NCBI RefSeq assembly: GCF_947242115.1 | Contig: NC_074717.1 | Coordinates: 34,512,201-34,576,200 of the forward strand | Direction of reading: 5' to 3' | Origin: Biomphalaria glabrata | Lineage: Eukaryota; Mollusca; Gastropoda; Planorbidae | DNA: 64,000 nt | Shown: piece after piece, positions 1 to 11,340 of the stretch | How the letters are laid out: the number at the start of each line of letters is the position of its first letter | Numbering within the stretch: the first letter of the stretch is position 1 | Notes under the pieces: model-generated | The model's database searches: none | What the model was told of the DNA's origin: nothing | Seen by the model: the letters and a program-made list of their open reading frames with translations, nothing else | Made by a program: the position numbers and the translations under genes

Positions 1-670
1 CTGCCAAGTTAGTATTTTTCTGCATGGATGGGGTCTAGTCCCGGTGCTTTGCCAGTTTAGAGGTTGGATATTGCAGTCATTACTTCATTGAGCACGAGAG
101 GGTCAGCAAGTTAAAGGTTTATTGGGACTTGTTCTAGGCGTGCAATGGCTTCGGCGCTAATGCTTGATGGACAGTTAAGGACGGTACTGAAGTGTTCAGC
201 CCAGCGAACAAGTATGTCCTCCTTGTCTGTGAGAAGTTTGTTTTCATAAGCACTAAATATGGGGGATAAGCCATTTTGCTGATTGAATGGAAAAACATTT
301 TTGCATTTTTAATGACATCATAGGACAAGAGTTCTTCTGTTTTTTTATTGAACCATGACTCATTCATGAGTCTCAGATTCCGCTGGACCTCTCTTTTGGC
401 ATTAGTGTAACGTTCTCTGCTTTGGGGGCAGGCTAGATTACACAGAAAGGCCTTAAAGCAATGTTGATTGTGTGTTAAAAGCTGTTCAATTCGCACATTG
501 TTTTCGTCAAACCAGTCTTGGTGCTTGCGTTGAGGCTGACCGAGGACGCTTCTAGCTATAGAGTACACAGAGTCCCTTAGTTTATTCCAGCTGATTTCCA
601 CATCCTTATTCGTGTGCGGGGGTTTTAATTTCACTATCTTGTTTAGACAGTGAAAGAACATTGGCCTCAG
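1..670 (-). mobile_element. LINE-B fragment: linker between endonuclease and reverse transcriptase
   Basis: The reverse strand encodes a stretch typical of the spacer between the endonuclease and reverse transcriptase of invertebrate LINEs. It reads through 'QDWFDENN', 'REVQRNLRLMNESW' and 'KKTEELLSYD', then across the window edge side into 'NEVMTAISNL' and 'GKAPGLDPIHAEKY', the entry to the RT domain. The last part (about 1-130) carries stops, so the copy is dead, and it runs off the window edge. It lies head to head with the tail of a related LINE just to its right. The class is sure; the exact clade is not. Confidence 0.8.
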
Positions 671-813
671 CTCTAAAAGAAAAGCGTACCCTGCAAAAAA
701 TGGCCAGCTCCTCTACCACCAAAGCTAAAGCCACCTTAACCTGCAATATTTGTGGACGGGAGTGTCTCTCCAAAGTAGGGCTCCACAGTCACATGACAAA
801 GTGTACGAGATGA
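664..813 (+). mobile_element. LINE-B C-terminal tail with zinc finger
   Basis: A short open stretch ends in a C2H2-like finger: 'CNICGRECLSKVGLHSHM' followed by a stop at 811-813. The same kind of tail (C-x2-C, then 'GL-x-SH') recurs in this window at about 9740-10035, 31287-31565 and 33640-33995. This is the known C-terminal end of a LINE ORF2 type often annotated as 'endonuclease-reverse transcriptase'. It is not a host zinc-finger gene. Confidence 0.7.
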
Positions 814-1303
814 ACCATAGTCTACGACTGAAGTAGGTCAACAGCCTTCTTTTACCACCTATACCTAATCTGAGATTTTTCTATGGTATAAATACATTTC
901 GGACAATAACTCAAATTTTTGTATTTGAATCAGTCAAAACTGTTGAATACCCAAATAGCGTTTAAGCATCGTTCTAGTTGGCGTCTTACACTGACCAAAA
1001 AAAAGCCTCCTACAAGTGATCACTCTGAACAGAAAGATATGCTTAATGAAGATATGCTTACACTACTTGTATTTCGATTGTCAATCCCACTTCAGTATCG
1101 TCCATTGCCTCCACGTTCCTTTATTTTTCTAAATTTGTCCTTCCTTTTTTAATAAGATGAATAATGAGCTGTAGATGTCAGGAAATTGAGTTTTTGGTAG
1201 TGAACAATGTAAAAAGACTCATGCCGTTAGGGTTAGGGTTAGGACTTTCTGTTTTTGAAACAGAACTTTGGTTGAAATATGAAAACTTTTTGTTATTCTC
1301 TCG
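814..1303. other. No gene seen
   Basis: AT-rich sequence with only short chance reading frames. Two and a half TTAGGG units occur near 1228-1245, too few to mean a telomere. Confidence 0.6.
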
Positions 1304-1908
<605 letters not shown>

Positions 1909-3096
1909 CAGTGATGCCCAAACTACGGCCCGCGGGCCAGTTCCGGCCCGCGATGTGGTTCCATCCGGCCCGCCTAAACATCGGCACAAAGGGAAGAAAA
2001 TTTTTAAAAAGGTTGAAAAATGTATTTTCCCAACGTTAGGACTCACAGTTTCTTTATGACTTATTTCATTCCAATCCATGTTATTCTAATGTTCATATTA
2101 TTATTTTTTTAAATGAACACGATGTATATATTTTGTTTCGGTGACAAGTGTTGGCAGTTGCTTTAGGTTCTTGGATCATTCCGCTGCTGTCTTGAGCTAG
2201 TCGTGTTCTTAACATCTTGTGTGTAACACAGGGGCATCAATTCTACATCATTTTTGGTAACATTCTTTTTATATCAAAGAGAATTTAATATTTGTTGATT
2301 AGTGAAATGCTAGAACCGTAGAAACGAAAAATAGATTCTGAATGTAGAAACTTCCGGGAAAAGTGGACACATCTTTGCTTTTGTAGAACATGATAATAAG
2401 CCAACATGATTTGTAAAGAAAATGTGGCTGTTTTGGAAAAATATAACAAAATCATTTTTAAATAAAAAATATGGAAGCATTGTTGGTTTGAGCTGCAAAG
2501 AAAAAGATCGCTAAGTTACGCCTAGTTGAGTTAGTTGAGCAATTGACGAGTAAAAAGAGACAAGAAAATGAGTTCATCGTTAGGGCAATCTACTGTGATG
2601 CTCAAATTATGAGAAATGTGATTTCTAGCTGTGATGAAAGAATCTGTCCTTTGGAAACAAAAGCATTACAAAACGAGTGGACAATAGGAGTTACAAACAT
2701 TTCCATTCAAAACTCAGTGACAGAGCAGCAGATTTTGAAATGTTTTCTATTGCCACTGAGGATTACTCCGACAGATCTGTAACTGGAACTGATTGACTTA
2801 CAAAGCCAGACATCCCTGCTTGAGAAATTTAGAGCGATGCAGACAATTGATTACTTCGCCGTGTTGTATCAAAAAAAAACTTTTCGAATTTCCGAAATTA
2901 AGTGTTAAGGCTGATAACAATGTTTACAAGCACTTAATTGAGCAGACAAACTTTTCAGTAATAAAACGGCTGACACCTAACTAATTACGTGTGTAAGTAT
3001 GCCAAGTAGTGCTACGAGTTTCTAATAAAACTATTTGAAATTATTTATTCTCTATTTCATTTTTATCTATTCTATGATGTGGCTTGGGCATCACTG
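1909..3096 (+). mobile_element. hAT DNA transposon, decayed, with ends and target duplication
   Basis: The left end (CAGTGATGCCCAAACTACGG) and the inverted right end share a 13-base terminal repeat, CAGTGATGCCCAA. The flanks are gcttagat (1901-1908) and gcttatat (3097-3104), an 8-bp target duplication with one mismatch, as hAT elements make. The interior around 2540-3000 encodes broken pieces of a hAT transposase C-terminus on the plus strand: 'LELIDLQSQTSLLEKF', then in another frame 'LIEQTNFSVIKRLTPN', which matches the usual ELIDLQ and C-E-Q-x-FS-x-MK motifs. Several stops and frame changes show it is inactive. At 1,188 bp it is shorter than an autonomous hAT. Confidence 0.88.
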
Positions 3097-3399
3097 GCTT
3101 ATATTGTTAAAGGTAATGATGACAATACTTTAGATTAATATTAAATTTCAAAGTGTAATTTTTTTTTTTAAATCGTGACGCTCAAAGTGTTGCTGCTAAA
3201 GAGGAAATTATGAAATCTTAATACAATTTACTGGCATTCATGCGACCCACATAGCCATTCAGCCCCTGCTGACTTAGTTCGTAGTCATAATACCCAGTGT
3301 CTGGATAACTTCTAGTAGGAGTCATTAACCTGACTACTTTTATAAGGGGAAGCTTCTCAGTGGAAATTTCTCAGGAGAGGAAGTTTTCTGGAATCTTTT

Positions 3400-5533
3400 T
3401 TTTTCACGCTTAAAGCCTGCAACAACTGGAGGGGCATTACTCTCCACTCTGTCCCGGGCAAAGTTTTCAGCACTGTTTTGTTGAGACGGCTTTAACAGTC
3501 TGTAGATGAAAGGCTCAGAGAAGAACAAGCAGGTTTCCGAAGAGGCAGATCATGTACAGAGCAGATTTTCGTTCTACGAAATATCATAGAACAAAGTCTT
3601 GAGTACCAAAAGCGGCTAACGATCAGTTTCGTGGACTTCAAAAAAAGCGTTTGATAGTGTCCACCGAGAATCACTATGGAAAATAGTTGGAGACTACGGC
3701 ATCTCAGAAAAATTCGTCCAGATCCTGCGACACCTTTACAGTCAGTCTAGTTGCTGCATTAAAACTGAAGAGGGAACAACATAGTTTTTTACCATCGAGA
3801 CAGGTGTGAGACAGGGGTGCATCTTATCTCCCATCCTTTTCCTCCTAGCCATCGACTACATAATGAGGAGATCAATGAACCAGACTGCCTTTGGTATTCC
3901 ATGGCGTCAACAACTCCGATTGACGGACTTGGACTTTGCTGATGATATTGCACTACTCGGGGCATTCAAGAAATGACAGAGAGGCACCCAAAATTGGCCT
4001 CCGTATAAACTCTCCAAAGACTAAAATTATGCGAGTGGGATATAAGGCAAAGGGTGTCCCCGTCAGACTTGGCGAGTCAAAGCTTGAAGAGCTGGACAAG
4101 TTCACGTACCTTGGCAGCATCATAACAAATGATGAGGATGCCACCCGTGATGTATCGTGCCGAATAGGAAAGACAGGGAGCCTTTTCCAAAGGCTGCAGC
4201 CTATTTGGACTAGCCAAGCCATTGGACTCGAGACAAAAATACACCTTCTTAACACAATCGTCCTTCCAGCTGCTACATATGCATGTGAGACATGGTAGTC
4301 ATCTGTCAAAATTGAGAAAAGAGTAAATGTGGCTCAACAAAAATGGCTGAGACGAATTTTGGGAGTCAGTTACACAGATCTGTTCTCAAACAAAGAAATC
4401 CTATGCCGAACTGGGAGTCGAACACTTAGTGAGGTTTTGACAGAGCGTCGCATGAGGTTTGCGGGACATGTTCTACGACAAAATAAATTACGCACACCAA
4501 GAGTTGCGATAACATGGAGGCCAATACGAGGAAAGCGCTAACAGGGACGTCCTCGTTTTACTTGGCGACACACCTTCATGTAGGACCTCAGATTAGTGGA
4601 CACCAGGTGGGCTGTAGCGTAGCATCCATGGCGCGAAGGGGTTCAATGAACCCGGGCCCACGAGCTGTAGGGGCCCACAGCTGTGGCGTAGCAACCACGG
4701 CTCGAAGGGGCACATTATGCTTGGGCCCATGGCTCAAGACCAGTTGGGGCCCACATTAGAACTTAGGAAGAACATTTGTTTGTTCATTTGAAACACTTTT
4801 AAGTCGTTTAACTAAGTTATAAAAACATTGACTTTTAAGATATTATTACTAATAGTCCTAACTGAATCAAACGTTATGACATAATTACTTTTTTAACACT
4901 AATAATAGTCCAATATTTAAACTACATGCTTACATATTACTTCCTAATGTGTCTTAAAAGGAAAAGATATTAATTAATAATATCGTTTTATCCCGTGCTT
5001 TTAAGAATAATATTGTCTCTAATTCAGTCATAAGAAGCACTGGCACTTGATTTCCAACATCAATTCGGTCCAACACCAAGCCGTGTTTATGCCATCTCCC
5101 ATGTAGCTCGAGCCTGTCTCTTAAGTTCCTTAAGCTATGTCTAAATCAGTCTCTACTGTTTGTGCTTTCACTCAGACTGCTACCACATTGGATACATTGT
5201 TATGCTCCAATCAAGAGTTATAACACACAAGCTAGTCGCACAGCTTTTCAGACGCTCTTGAAAGATTTGGATATCGCTTTAGTTATCCGTTAAAACGTTT
5301 ATTTACAGGGACAATGCTCGTCGAGTCTTCTTCTCAAAGCGTCTCTATTCTGCCCTCCCTTAAATCCGGCACTGCTGCGATAGCTTACAATCAAAGCAAA
5401 AGGTCCTGCCGGCTAACCCTTGTCTACGCCACTGCAGGTGGGAGGAGGCTTCAGTCATTGCCAATGACAGATCTTTATGGAGACAGCTTGTCGCCCAATG
5501 CGCCGAACGGCGCGGGGGGACCTAAGTCTAAGT
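3400..5533 (+). mobile_element. LINE-A reverse transcriptase copy, split by a hAT insertion
   Basis: A non-LTR reverse transcriptase is readable in pieces: 'NWRGITLHSVPGKVFS', 'EEQAGFRRGRSCTEQIF', 'SFVDF' then 'AFDSVH', 'GVRQGCILSPILFLLA' (about 3806-3850) and the catalytic box 'DFADDIALL' (about 3931-3957). The thumb and tail follow ('YLGSIITNDEDATRDV', 'RRMRFAGHVLRQNKL'). In-frame stops and at least one frameshift, an extra A in the A-run after 'VDF' near 3645, kill it. The 3' end (5435-5533) matches other LINE-A ends at 27000-27170 and 37045-37240 and finishes in a short TAAG repeat. An 823-bp element (4612-5434) interrupts it. The clade is uncertain, RTE-like or relatives. Confidence 0.88.
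4612..5434. mobile_element. Non-autonomous hAT-like element inside LINE-A
   Basis: The host LINE sequence stops at 4611 and resumes at 5435, with the same 8 bases, caggtggg, on each side (4604-4611 and 5435-5442). The ends are imperfect inverted repeats: CTGTAGCGTAG on the left, CAGTGGCGTAG on the right read inward. An 8-bp duplication and a CAG-type end are hAT hallmarks. No transposase is visible. The left part holds two imperfect copies of a GC-rich block of about 75 bp with GGGCCCA motifs. Confidence 0.82.
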
Positions 5534-5801
5534 AAGTAAAGCAGGGGCCCCCAAAGAGGTCAAGCCACGGGCCCCCAAATGATGGTAAATTCCTAGCTAC
5601 GCCTAGATCCGAAAATTCAAATTAAGTTTTGAGGAAAAATAAGATCACCATAACACGCTGCTTAAGGTACAATCAGTTGGCAGGGCACTATTTAGCACAA
5701 AATGGGGGTAGACCTTTTACTCCGATGGGCATTTTTCCCAACCCTGTCCTATTAAACACTTACATCATGTTTTATTACTATACTCAGACGCCATTTTGCC
5801 C
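5534..5801. repeat. Scrap of a GC-rich hAT-like repeat, then no gene
   Basis: Positions 5542-5607 (from CAGGGGCCCCCAAAG to CTAGCTACGCCTAG) look like the ends of another CAGGGG-type small element. The rest shows no coding signal. Confidence 0.4.
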
Positions 5802-6005
5802 TCACTGGCATAGAGAAAAGTAGATGGCAGTAGATGAACTCTCACGTAGCGGAGGGACACACTTGAGACCCAGAAGAAACCCCTTGTAGAGGACAGGTTC
5901 CAGATGACCTGAAAAATACTTAAATACCTTGGCGGACAACCACTTTGTCTGCATCAGATGAGGAAAATTAGCCGGTCGCAGATGGGCCTGTGTAACCATG
6001 TGAAA
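5802..6005. repeat. Dispersed repeat shared with 61690-61910
   Basis: This block and 61690-61910 align by eye: gagctctcac, then aggcccagatgaaa-like text, then gtagaggacagg, then a caggtggagacaaat-like stretch. Neither copy has a convincing reading frame. The family is unknown. Confidence 0.55.
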
Positions 6006-7114
6006 CAGCTCACAATGTATTGAATGCTCTGAATAGAGGACATTGCCATTATTACTAAAGAATTTTAGTGTGAATGGTTATTGCTGGCTATTGAAATCCA
6101 AAGTGTTATTTTGAAAAGTGAAAAGTTTTATTTTGCTTGGCTTCGTTGTTAAAATAGAGCGTATTTTCAAGAGTAGAATCTTGACTCAACACTACACGTA
6201 ATAAAGAGTTTGATTATTTAAAAAAACATACGCATTTATTCGTTTGAAAGCATTACAATAGACTGAATTAGTTTTGTCATTTGATAAAAGTTTGTTTTTT
6301 TTTGTTACTGGATGTTGTAACAGGTTTGCCCTGCTGTTTTAAATATCTGTCTGACTGTAATGAATTACTCACGAGATGTTGGAGTGTCTTGTATGGATAT
6401 ATTCTTACAACTAAATCTAGACTTTTAGATAATTTGAAACAATATTTAATATGTAAAGGCCACATCTTAAAGACCTAACACCAACTGAATAAAAATGATA
6501 TAAACAAAACAAACCCTACTATCCGTGACGACAACTAATGTAAGTAGCGTCCTTAATTAAATGTCTAACAGTGTCAATTTCAATTTGTCTTAGTAAAAAA
6601 GCTACTTGTAAATTTACCATTAAAATGGCGACAGCGATGGATTATTAGAAGAGGTGCTAAAGACCTTGCACTCTGCGCTTGGACTGTTAGGTCCCCCATG
6701 CCTTACTTTGTGAAACGTTTTCCTGTCGTGGTATGTTAAAGACAATTTTTGTTTGTACCACAGTTGCCAGTAAATATCAATGACAGGAAAGATCAAATAA
6801 CAGATGTAATCAACACAGTGGGCGGGCACAGTGTACATTATCTTAGTCGGTGTAAACAAATGTAAGATTTGATTTTGTTTTCGAGGTAGATATAATTGAA
6901 TCACACTTCGACAAAATGAAACAGTATTGTTGACAGACATACAGCCCTAGTGACATGTTTGGTGGGGGGCGGGGGGGGAGAGACCATTCATAAACGACTG
7001 ACTGTCTGGAATAATATGGAGCTGTTTATTGCATGCTATGTCAGAGCGTCTTGCTGTTTATGTCTTAATGTTTTAAGAGCATGTTGACCTACAGTCGCTA
7101 TAAAGGCGTGTAGA
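6006..7114. other. No gene seen
   Basis: About 1.1 kb of AT-rich sequence. Short reading frames on both strands show no recognisable domain. A G-rich run (about 6960-6982) is the only compositional oddity. Confidence 0.5.
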
Positions 7115-7330
7115 TTTTTACAAAGCTTATATAAACTCACTGTGTCTTTCCGTCTAAAAAAAATTCGAACAAGTTATTTCTCCCATTTTCAATTCTCGGA
7201 TTAAGTTGAAGCTTTTCACAAGTGTTACCTTTTATTAGCAAAACAAAAATCCATTACTCAATAATATAATATGACCTCCTTCAAATAGTAAAATAAAACT
7301 ATCTTTGCGAAGAGTATTTCTATTATCTTA
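7115..7330 (+). repeat. DR1 dispersed repeat, partial
   Basis: It begins with acaaagcttatataaactca, followed by ttatttctccc and tctcggattaagttgaa. The same ordered blocks occur at 11048-11340, 15970-16300 (-), 30516-31000, 62160-62520 and 63645-63740 (-). It is non-coding, and the family is not identified. Confidence 0.65.
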
Positions 7331-7423
7331 GACTTAAATTAGATCTAGGGTTCGAGAGATTTTTTGTTCTGCGCATGCGTAACTTTTACGTCTTGTCTAA
7401 TAAAAGAAAAGAGCAATGGATGG

Positions 7424-9206
7424 GATATAATGTACGTCATGACATCTAAATTTGTAGATATAATGTACGTCAGGACATCTAAATTTGTAGATATAATGTA
7501 CGTCAGGGCATCTAAAGTTGTAGATATAATGTACGTCAGGACATCTAAATTTGTAGATATAATGTACGTCAGGGCATCTAAAGTTGTAGATATAATGTAC
7601 GTCATGACATCTAAATTTGTAGATATAATGTACGTCAGGACATCTAAATTTGTAGATATAATGTACGTCAGGGCATCTAAATTTGTAGATATAATGTACG
7701 TCATGACATCTAAATTTGTAGATATAATGTACGTCATGACATCTAAATTTGTAGATATAATGTACGTCAGGACATCTAAATTTGTAGATATAATGTACGT
7801 CAGGACATCTAAATTTGTAGATATAATGTACTTCATTACATCTAAATTTGTAGATATAATGTACGTCAGGACATCAAAATTTGTAGATATAATGTACGTC
7901 AGGACATCTAAATTTCTAGATATAATGTACGTCAGGACATCTAAATTTGTAGATATAATGTACGTCATGACATCTAAATTTGTAAATATAATGTACGTCA
8001 GGACATCTAAATTTGTAGATATAATGTACGCCAGGACATCTAAATTTGTAGATATAATGTACGTCAGGACATCTAAATTTGTAGATATAATGTACGTCAG
8101 GACATCTAAATTTGTAGATATAATGTACGTCAGGACATCTAAATTTGTAGATATAATGTACGCCAGGACATCTAAATTTGTAGATATAATGTACGTCATG
8201 ACATCTAAATTTGTAGATATAATGTACGTCATGACATCTAAATTTGTAGATATAATGTACGTCAGGACATCTAAATTTGTAGATATAATGTACGTCAGGG
8301 CATCTAAATTTGTAGATATAATGTACGTCATGACATCTAAATTTGTAGATATAATGTACGTCATGACATCTAAATTTGTAGATATAATGTACGTCAGGAC
8401 ATCTAAATTTGTAGATATAATGTACGTCAGGACATCTAAATTTGTAGATATAATGTACGTCAGGACATCTAAATTTGTAGATATAATGTACGTCAGGACA
8501 TCTAAATTTGTAGATATAATGTACGCCAGGACATCTAAATTTGTAGATATAATGTACGTCATGACATCTAAATTTGTAGATATAATGTACGTCATGACAT
8601 CTAAATTTGTAGATATAATGTACGTCAGGACATCTAAATTTGTAGATATAATGTACATCAGGACATCTAAATGTGTAGATATAATGTACGTCAGGACATC
8701 TAAATTTGTAGATATAATGTACGTCAGGACATCTAAATTTGTAGATATAATGTACGCCAGGACATCTAAATTTGTAGATATAATGTACCTCATGACATCT
8801 AAATTTGTAGATATAATGTACGCCAGGACATCTAAATTTGTAGATATAATGTACATCAGGACATCTAAATGTGTAGATATAATGTACGTCATGACATCTA
8901 AATTTGTAGATATAATGTACATCAGGACATCTAAATTTGTAGATATAATGTACATCAGGACATCTAAATGTGTAGATATAATGTACATCAGGACATCTAA
9001 ATGTGTAGATATAATGTACGTCAGGACATTTAAATTTGTAGATATAATGTACGTCAGGACATCTAAATTTGTAGATATAATGTACGTCAGGGCATCTAAA
9101 TTTGTAGATATAATGTACGTCAGGACATCTAAATTTGTAGATATAATGTACGTCAGGAAATCTAAATTTGTAGATATAATGTACGTCAGTGCATCTAAGT
9201 GGATCT
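7424..9206. repeat. 33-bp minisatellite, about 54 copies
   Basis: The unit is gatataatgtacgtcaggac plus atctaaatttgta (33 bp), repeated about 54 times with point variants and almost no length change. Common variants are caTGac, caGGGc and cGCcag. The order of variants shows larger duplicated blocks: units 20-26 resemble units 31-37, a shift of 11 units or 363 bp. Because 33 is a multiple of three and the unit lacks stops in some frames, long reading frames exist on both strands (632 and 547 residues). Variants change the amino acid in both frames about equally, so coding is unlikely. Each unit carries TGACGTA on the reverse strand, close to a CRE half-site. Confidence 0.97.
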
Positions 9207-9690
9207 GGCTAGTGGTTGGTGAGTTTGGTTTGGAATGGTGTTTAGGATGTTGTATGGGTTAGATGTGTCTGCATCAAAGGAATCAAACAGTCCTGATGTA
9301 AACTGAGGTAACCCACACGGTACACAGAGCCATGATGCATCTTTGTTGCCTAAGGCATAATACAAAGGTGTATTCATATGGAGACATGATGCATGGTACC
9401 ATTCATCGCAGGTGTCACATTGAATGGCTTTCTGTTTCATGGTGCATACTTTTTTGCAGATGTTGCATCTATCTTTAGATCTAGGCCCTGGATTTGACTC
9501 TACATCTCCTGCTATTAATATTAACAGTGATAGGTATTTATTTCTGCTGTGTCTGATTGAGAACTTCCATTTGTGATGGGTAATCTTCTTTAGTATTATG
9601 GATGTGTATGTTAGGTTATTTTTGCAGTTGCATTGATCTAAAGTGTGATGATTGATTATGACTGTTGTTTCCTTTTTAAGTGTAGTATTG
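9207..9690 (-). mobile_element. CR1-like LINE ORF start with 2A-like motif and PHD finger
   Basis: The reverse strand reads 'LLILIAGDVESNPGP' (about 9483-9527), a full match to the D-x-E-x-N-P-G-P ribosome-skipping (2A) motif with its usual hydrophobic lead. A PHD-type zinc finger follows at about 9300-9470: 'CNICKKV', 'IQCDTCDEWYHASC' and 'WLCVPC', giving C-x2-C, C-x2-C, H-x2-C and C-x2-C pairs. This order, 2A then PHD before the endonuclease, is known from CR1-type LINEs of marine invertebrates and molluscs. The copy is cut off at 9207, where the 33-bp array begins, so endonuclease and RT are missing. The upstream end of the ORF is unclear. Confidence 0.85.
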
Positions 9691-9739
9691 ACTAAGTAGT
9701 CTCGGGCGACTCTTGGGTCTGACTCCTTCTGCAAAGTAT

Positions 9740-10035
9740 GTGGTAGGATAGCCCAAGACCAAACAGCATGGAGACAGACTGTACGTGACGGTGCGAACTT
9801 CGCCAAAAGCAAAAGAAACGAAGCTGCGTCAGCCAAGGGAAAGAAAAAGAAAGCTGCTCTGCTAGCTAGCCCTAACACAGATGAACATACATGGACAAAC
9901 GGTGGCAAACTATGCCTCTCCAGAATCGGCTTGATTAGTCATTAGTCACACCAGACTTCGTTCGTTCTCAAGACGTATCCAAAGCCAGTGACTCATCTGG
10001 GTGCATTCATTGTCTTCCGAGACAGAGACAGAATG
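9740..10035 (+). mobile_element. LINE-B C-terminal tail
   Basis: The plus strand encodes 'QDQTAWRQTVRDGANFAKSK', an acidic-basic linker and 'LCLSRIGLISH', ending in 'SGCIHCLPRQRQN'. This is the same tail as at 31287-31565 ('CTNCDQHCCSRIGL', then 'VHRLSLETEK'). It sits back to back with the CR1-like piece on its left. It is a broken fragment, not a host gene. Confidence 0.65.
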
Positions 10036-10097
10036 ATCCATATATAATTATATAGTGACTGTAATATATAAAGGAATACAGCATTTCAATAAATAAC

Positions 10098-10103
10098 TTT
10101 ATT
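10098..10103 (-). terminator. Poly(A) signal AATAAA for the 10264-10848 gene
   Basis: TTTATT on the plus strand, read as AATAAA on the minus strand, lies about 160 bases past the stop codon. Confidence 0.5.
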
Positions 10104-10263
10104 GTCTACTTATTACAAAATATGTTTGTATATTCACTAAGCTAATACATTCTACACACTTATCACAATTATTTTAAAACATCAATGTACAGTGACTAAG
10201 CACAATGTCTACAATTCTGACTAATTGTGTGAGAGAGATAATATTTTTTTTTAATTCACTGAA

Positions 10264-10848
10264 TTAATTTAACAAGCTAAAGAAAACAGATAAAATAATT
10301 GTTGTCGTTCCTACAAGTAGTGACGTTGCACTGCATACAGAAACCTTGACCTTGCTATATTCGTCTTCAGTGCATTCGCCGTTGACTACCAAACAATTCT
10401 TGGCGTTAAAGGTGTCAGAGGTGTAGAGCAACGCCTTGCAATATTCTCGCTGAAGGAAAAGCACCAAAGCATCGTCGGAATCGGCCAAACACTTTTCCGC
10501 CTGTTTTTGACACTGTAAGGTGACGGTGACGACTCCTATTGTACCCTGTGCATTGGTACTGCAAGCTTGACTTTGAATTTGTTTGTACTCCGACAATGTA
10601 CAGCCATCTGTGTTGTTAACTAAACATGTCATTGAATTGAAATCTGATCTGTTGTAATTCACGGCATCACAATAGTTTTGTTTGTCAACTAGAGACGTAA
10701 CATTCAAATTACGAGCTATACATTTTGAGACTTGATTTTGGCAACTGGAAGTCACAGCGCTTAGAACACTATAGTAGTCTCCAGACACTGGATTGAGTAG
10801 ACATAGGATTGTCAAAAATAATGACAAATATACAATCCTTGCAATCAT
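10264..10848 (-). CDS. Two-domain cysteine-rich secreted/GPI-anchored-like protein (gene 1)
   Basis: A 194-residue protein of unknown function in one exon. Residues 1-23 form a clear signal peptide, likely cut after 'NPVSG'. Two six-cysteine domains follow: Cys 36, 43, 60, 75, 83, 96 and Cys 113, 120, 137, 152, 159, 172. Both have the family spacing C-x6-C-x16-C-x14-C-x6/7-C-x12-C and the motif CT-x-x-EY after the fifth cysteine. Three N-glycosylation sequons lie in domain 1 (NVT, NRS, NNT). The last 22 residues run from small residues (SATS) into a hydrophobic end with no charged tail, as in a GPI-anchor signal; a membrane anchor is the alternative. The ATG at 10848 is chosen because a splice acceptor (ctcttttag) ends 20 bases upstream at 10869, implying a 5' UTR intron. 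It is the most diverged two-domain member of the four-gene cluster. Confidence 0.88.
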   Translation of the reverse strand: MIARIVYLSLFLTILCLLNPVSGDYYSVLSAVTSSCQNQVSKCIARNLNVTSLVDKQNYCDAVNYNRSDFNSMTCLVNNTDGCTLSEYKQIQSQACSTNAQGTIGVVTVTLQCQKQAEKCLADSDDALVLFLQREYCKALLYTSDTFNAKNCLVVNGECTEDEYSKVKVSVCSATSLLVGTTTIILSVFFSLLN

Positions 10849-10868
10849 ATTTCTGTAGCTGTTTGAAC

Positions 10869-10880
10869 CTAAAAGAGCAA
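10869..10880 (-). promoter_or_regulatory. Predicted 3' splice acceptor before gene 1 start
   Basis: On the minus strand the sequence tgctcttttag ends 20 bases before the ATG. The same layout is found ahead of all four genes of this family. The upstream non-coding exon was not located. Confidence 0.5.
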
Positions 10881-11047
10881 AATAAAATATTAAAAGGGTT
10901 TTATTTTAATTTAAAATGATTTGAATGTTGTGAAATTCGTTGGTATAAAATACTTCAGACTTCTGAAATTAACCCAGACATCGATAAACTGTGTCTATAA
11001 GTCTATCTCTAGACACAAAATGAGAAGCATTAAATTAATGGGGATTT

Positions 11048-11340
11048 TACAAAGCTTATATCAACTCACTCTGTCGGTTAAAAAGTTTATACATGTTATT
11101 TCTCCAACACTCAATCTCGGATCTGAAATCTTATTTTGCACATTTTGTTTTCCTGACAACACAGGAATCAATAAAAAAAAATTAACTAATAAGTAATTAA
11201 CTGTTGGTAATTACATATTTTGTTTGGTACCTCGCAAGAGAAAAAGAAATAGCACTTGACTGAAGAGGTGGTATAAGCTGAATCGGTCCTCTTAATAGGT
11301 CGTCACTTTAACGTATGTTTGAAACAAACCAAAGATATAT
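11048..11340 (+). repeat. DR1 dispersed repeat
   Basis: It starts acaaagcttatatcaactca, followed by ttatttctccaacactcaat and a block rich in ATTAACTAATAAG. It lines up with the copy at 30516-31000. It probably lies in the presumed upstream intron or promoter side of gene 1. Confidence 0.65.

Noticed and set aside
1228-1245. Telomere repeat TTAGGG
   Set aside because: Only two and a half units, inside ordinary sequence.
7345-9262. Long repeat proteins on both strands (547 and 632 residues) from the 33-bp array
   Set aside because: They follow from a stop-free unit whose length is a multiple of three. Variants alter residues in both frames equally, and there is no signal peptide, splice or start support.
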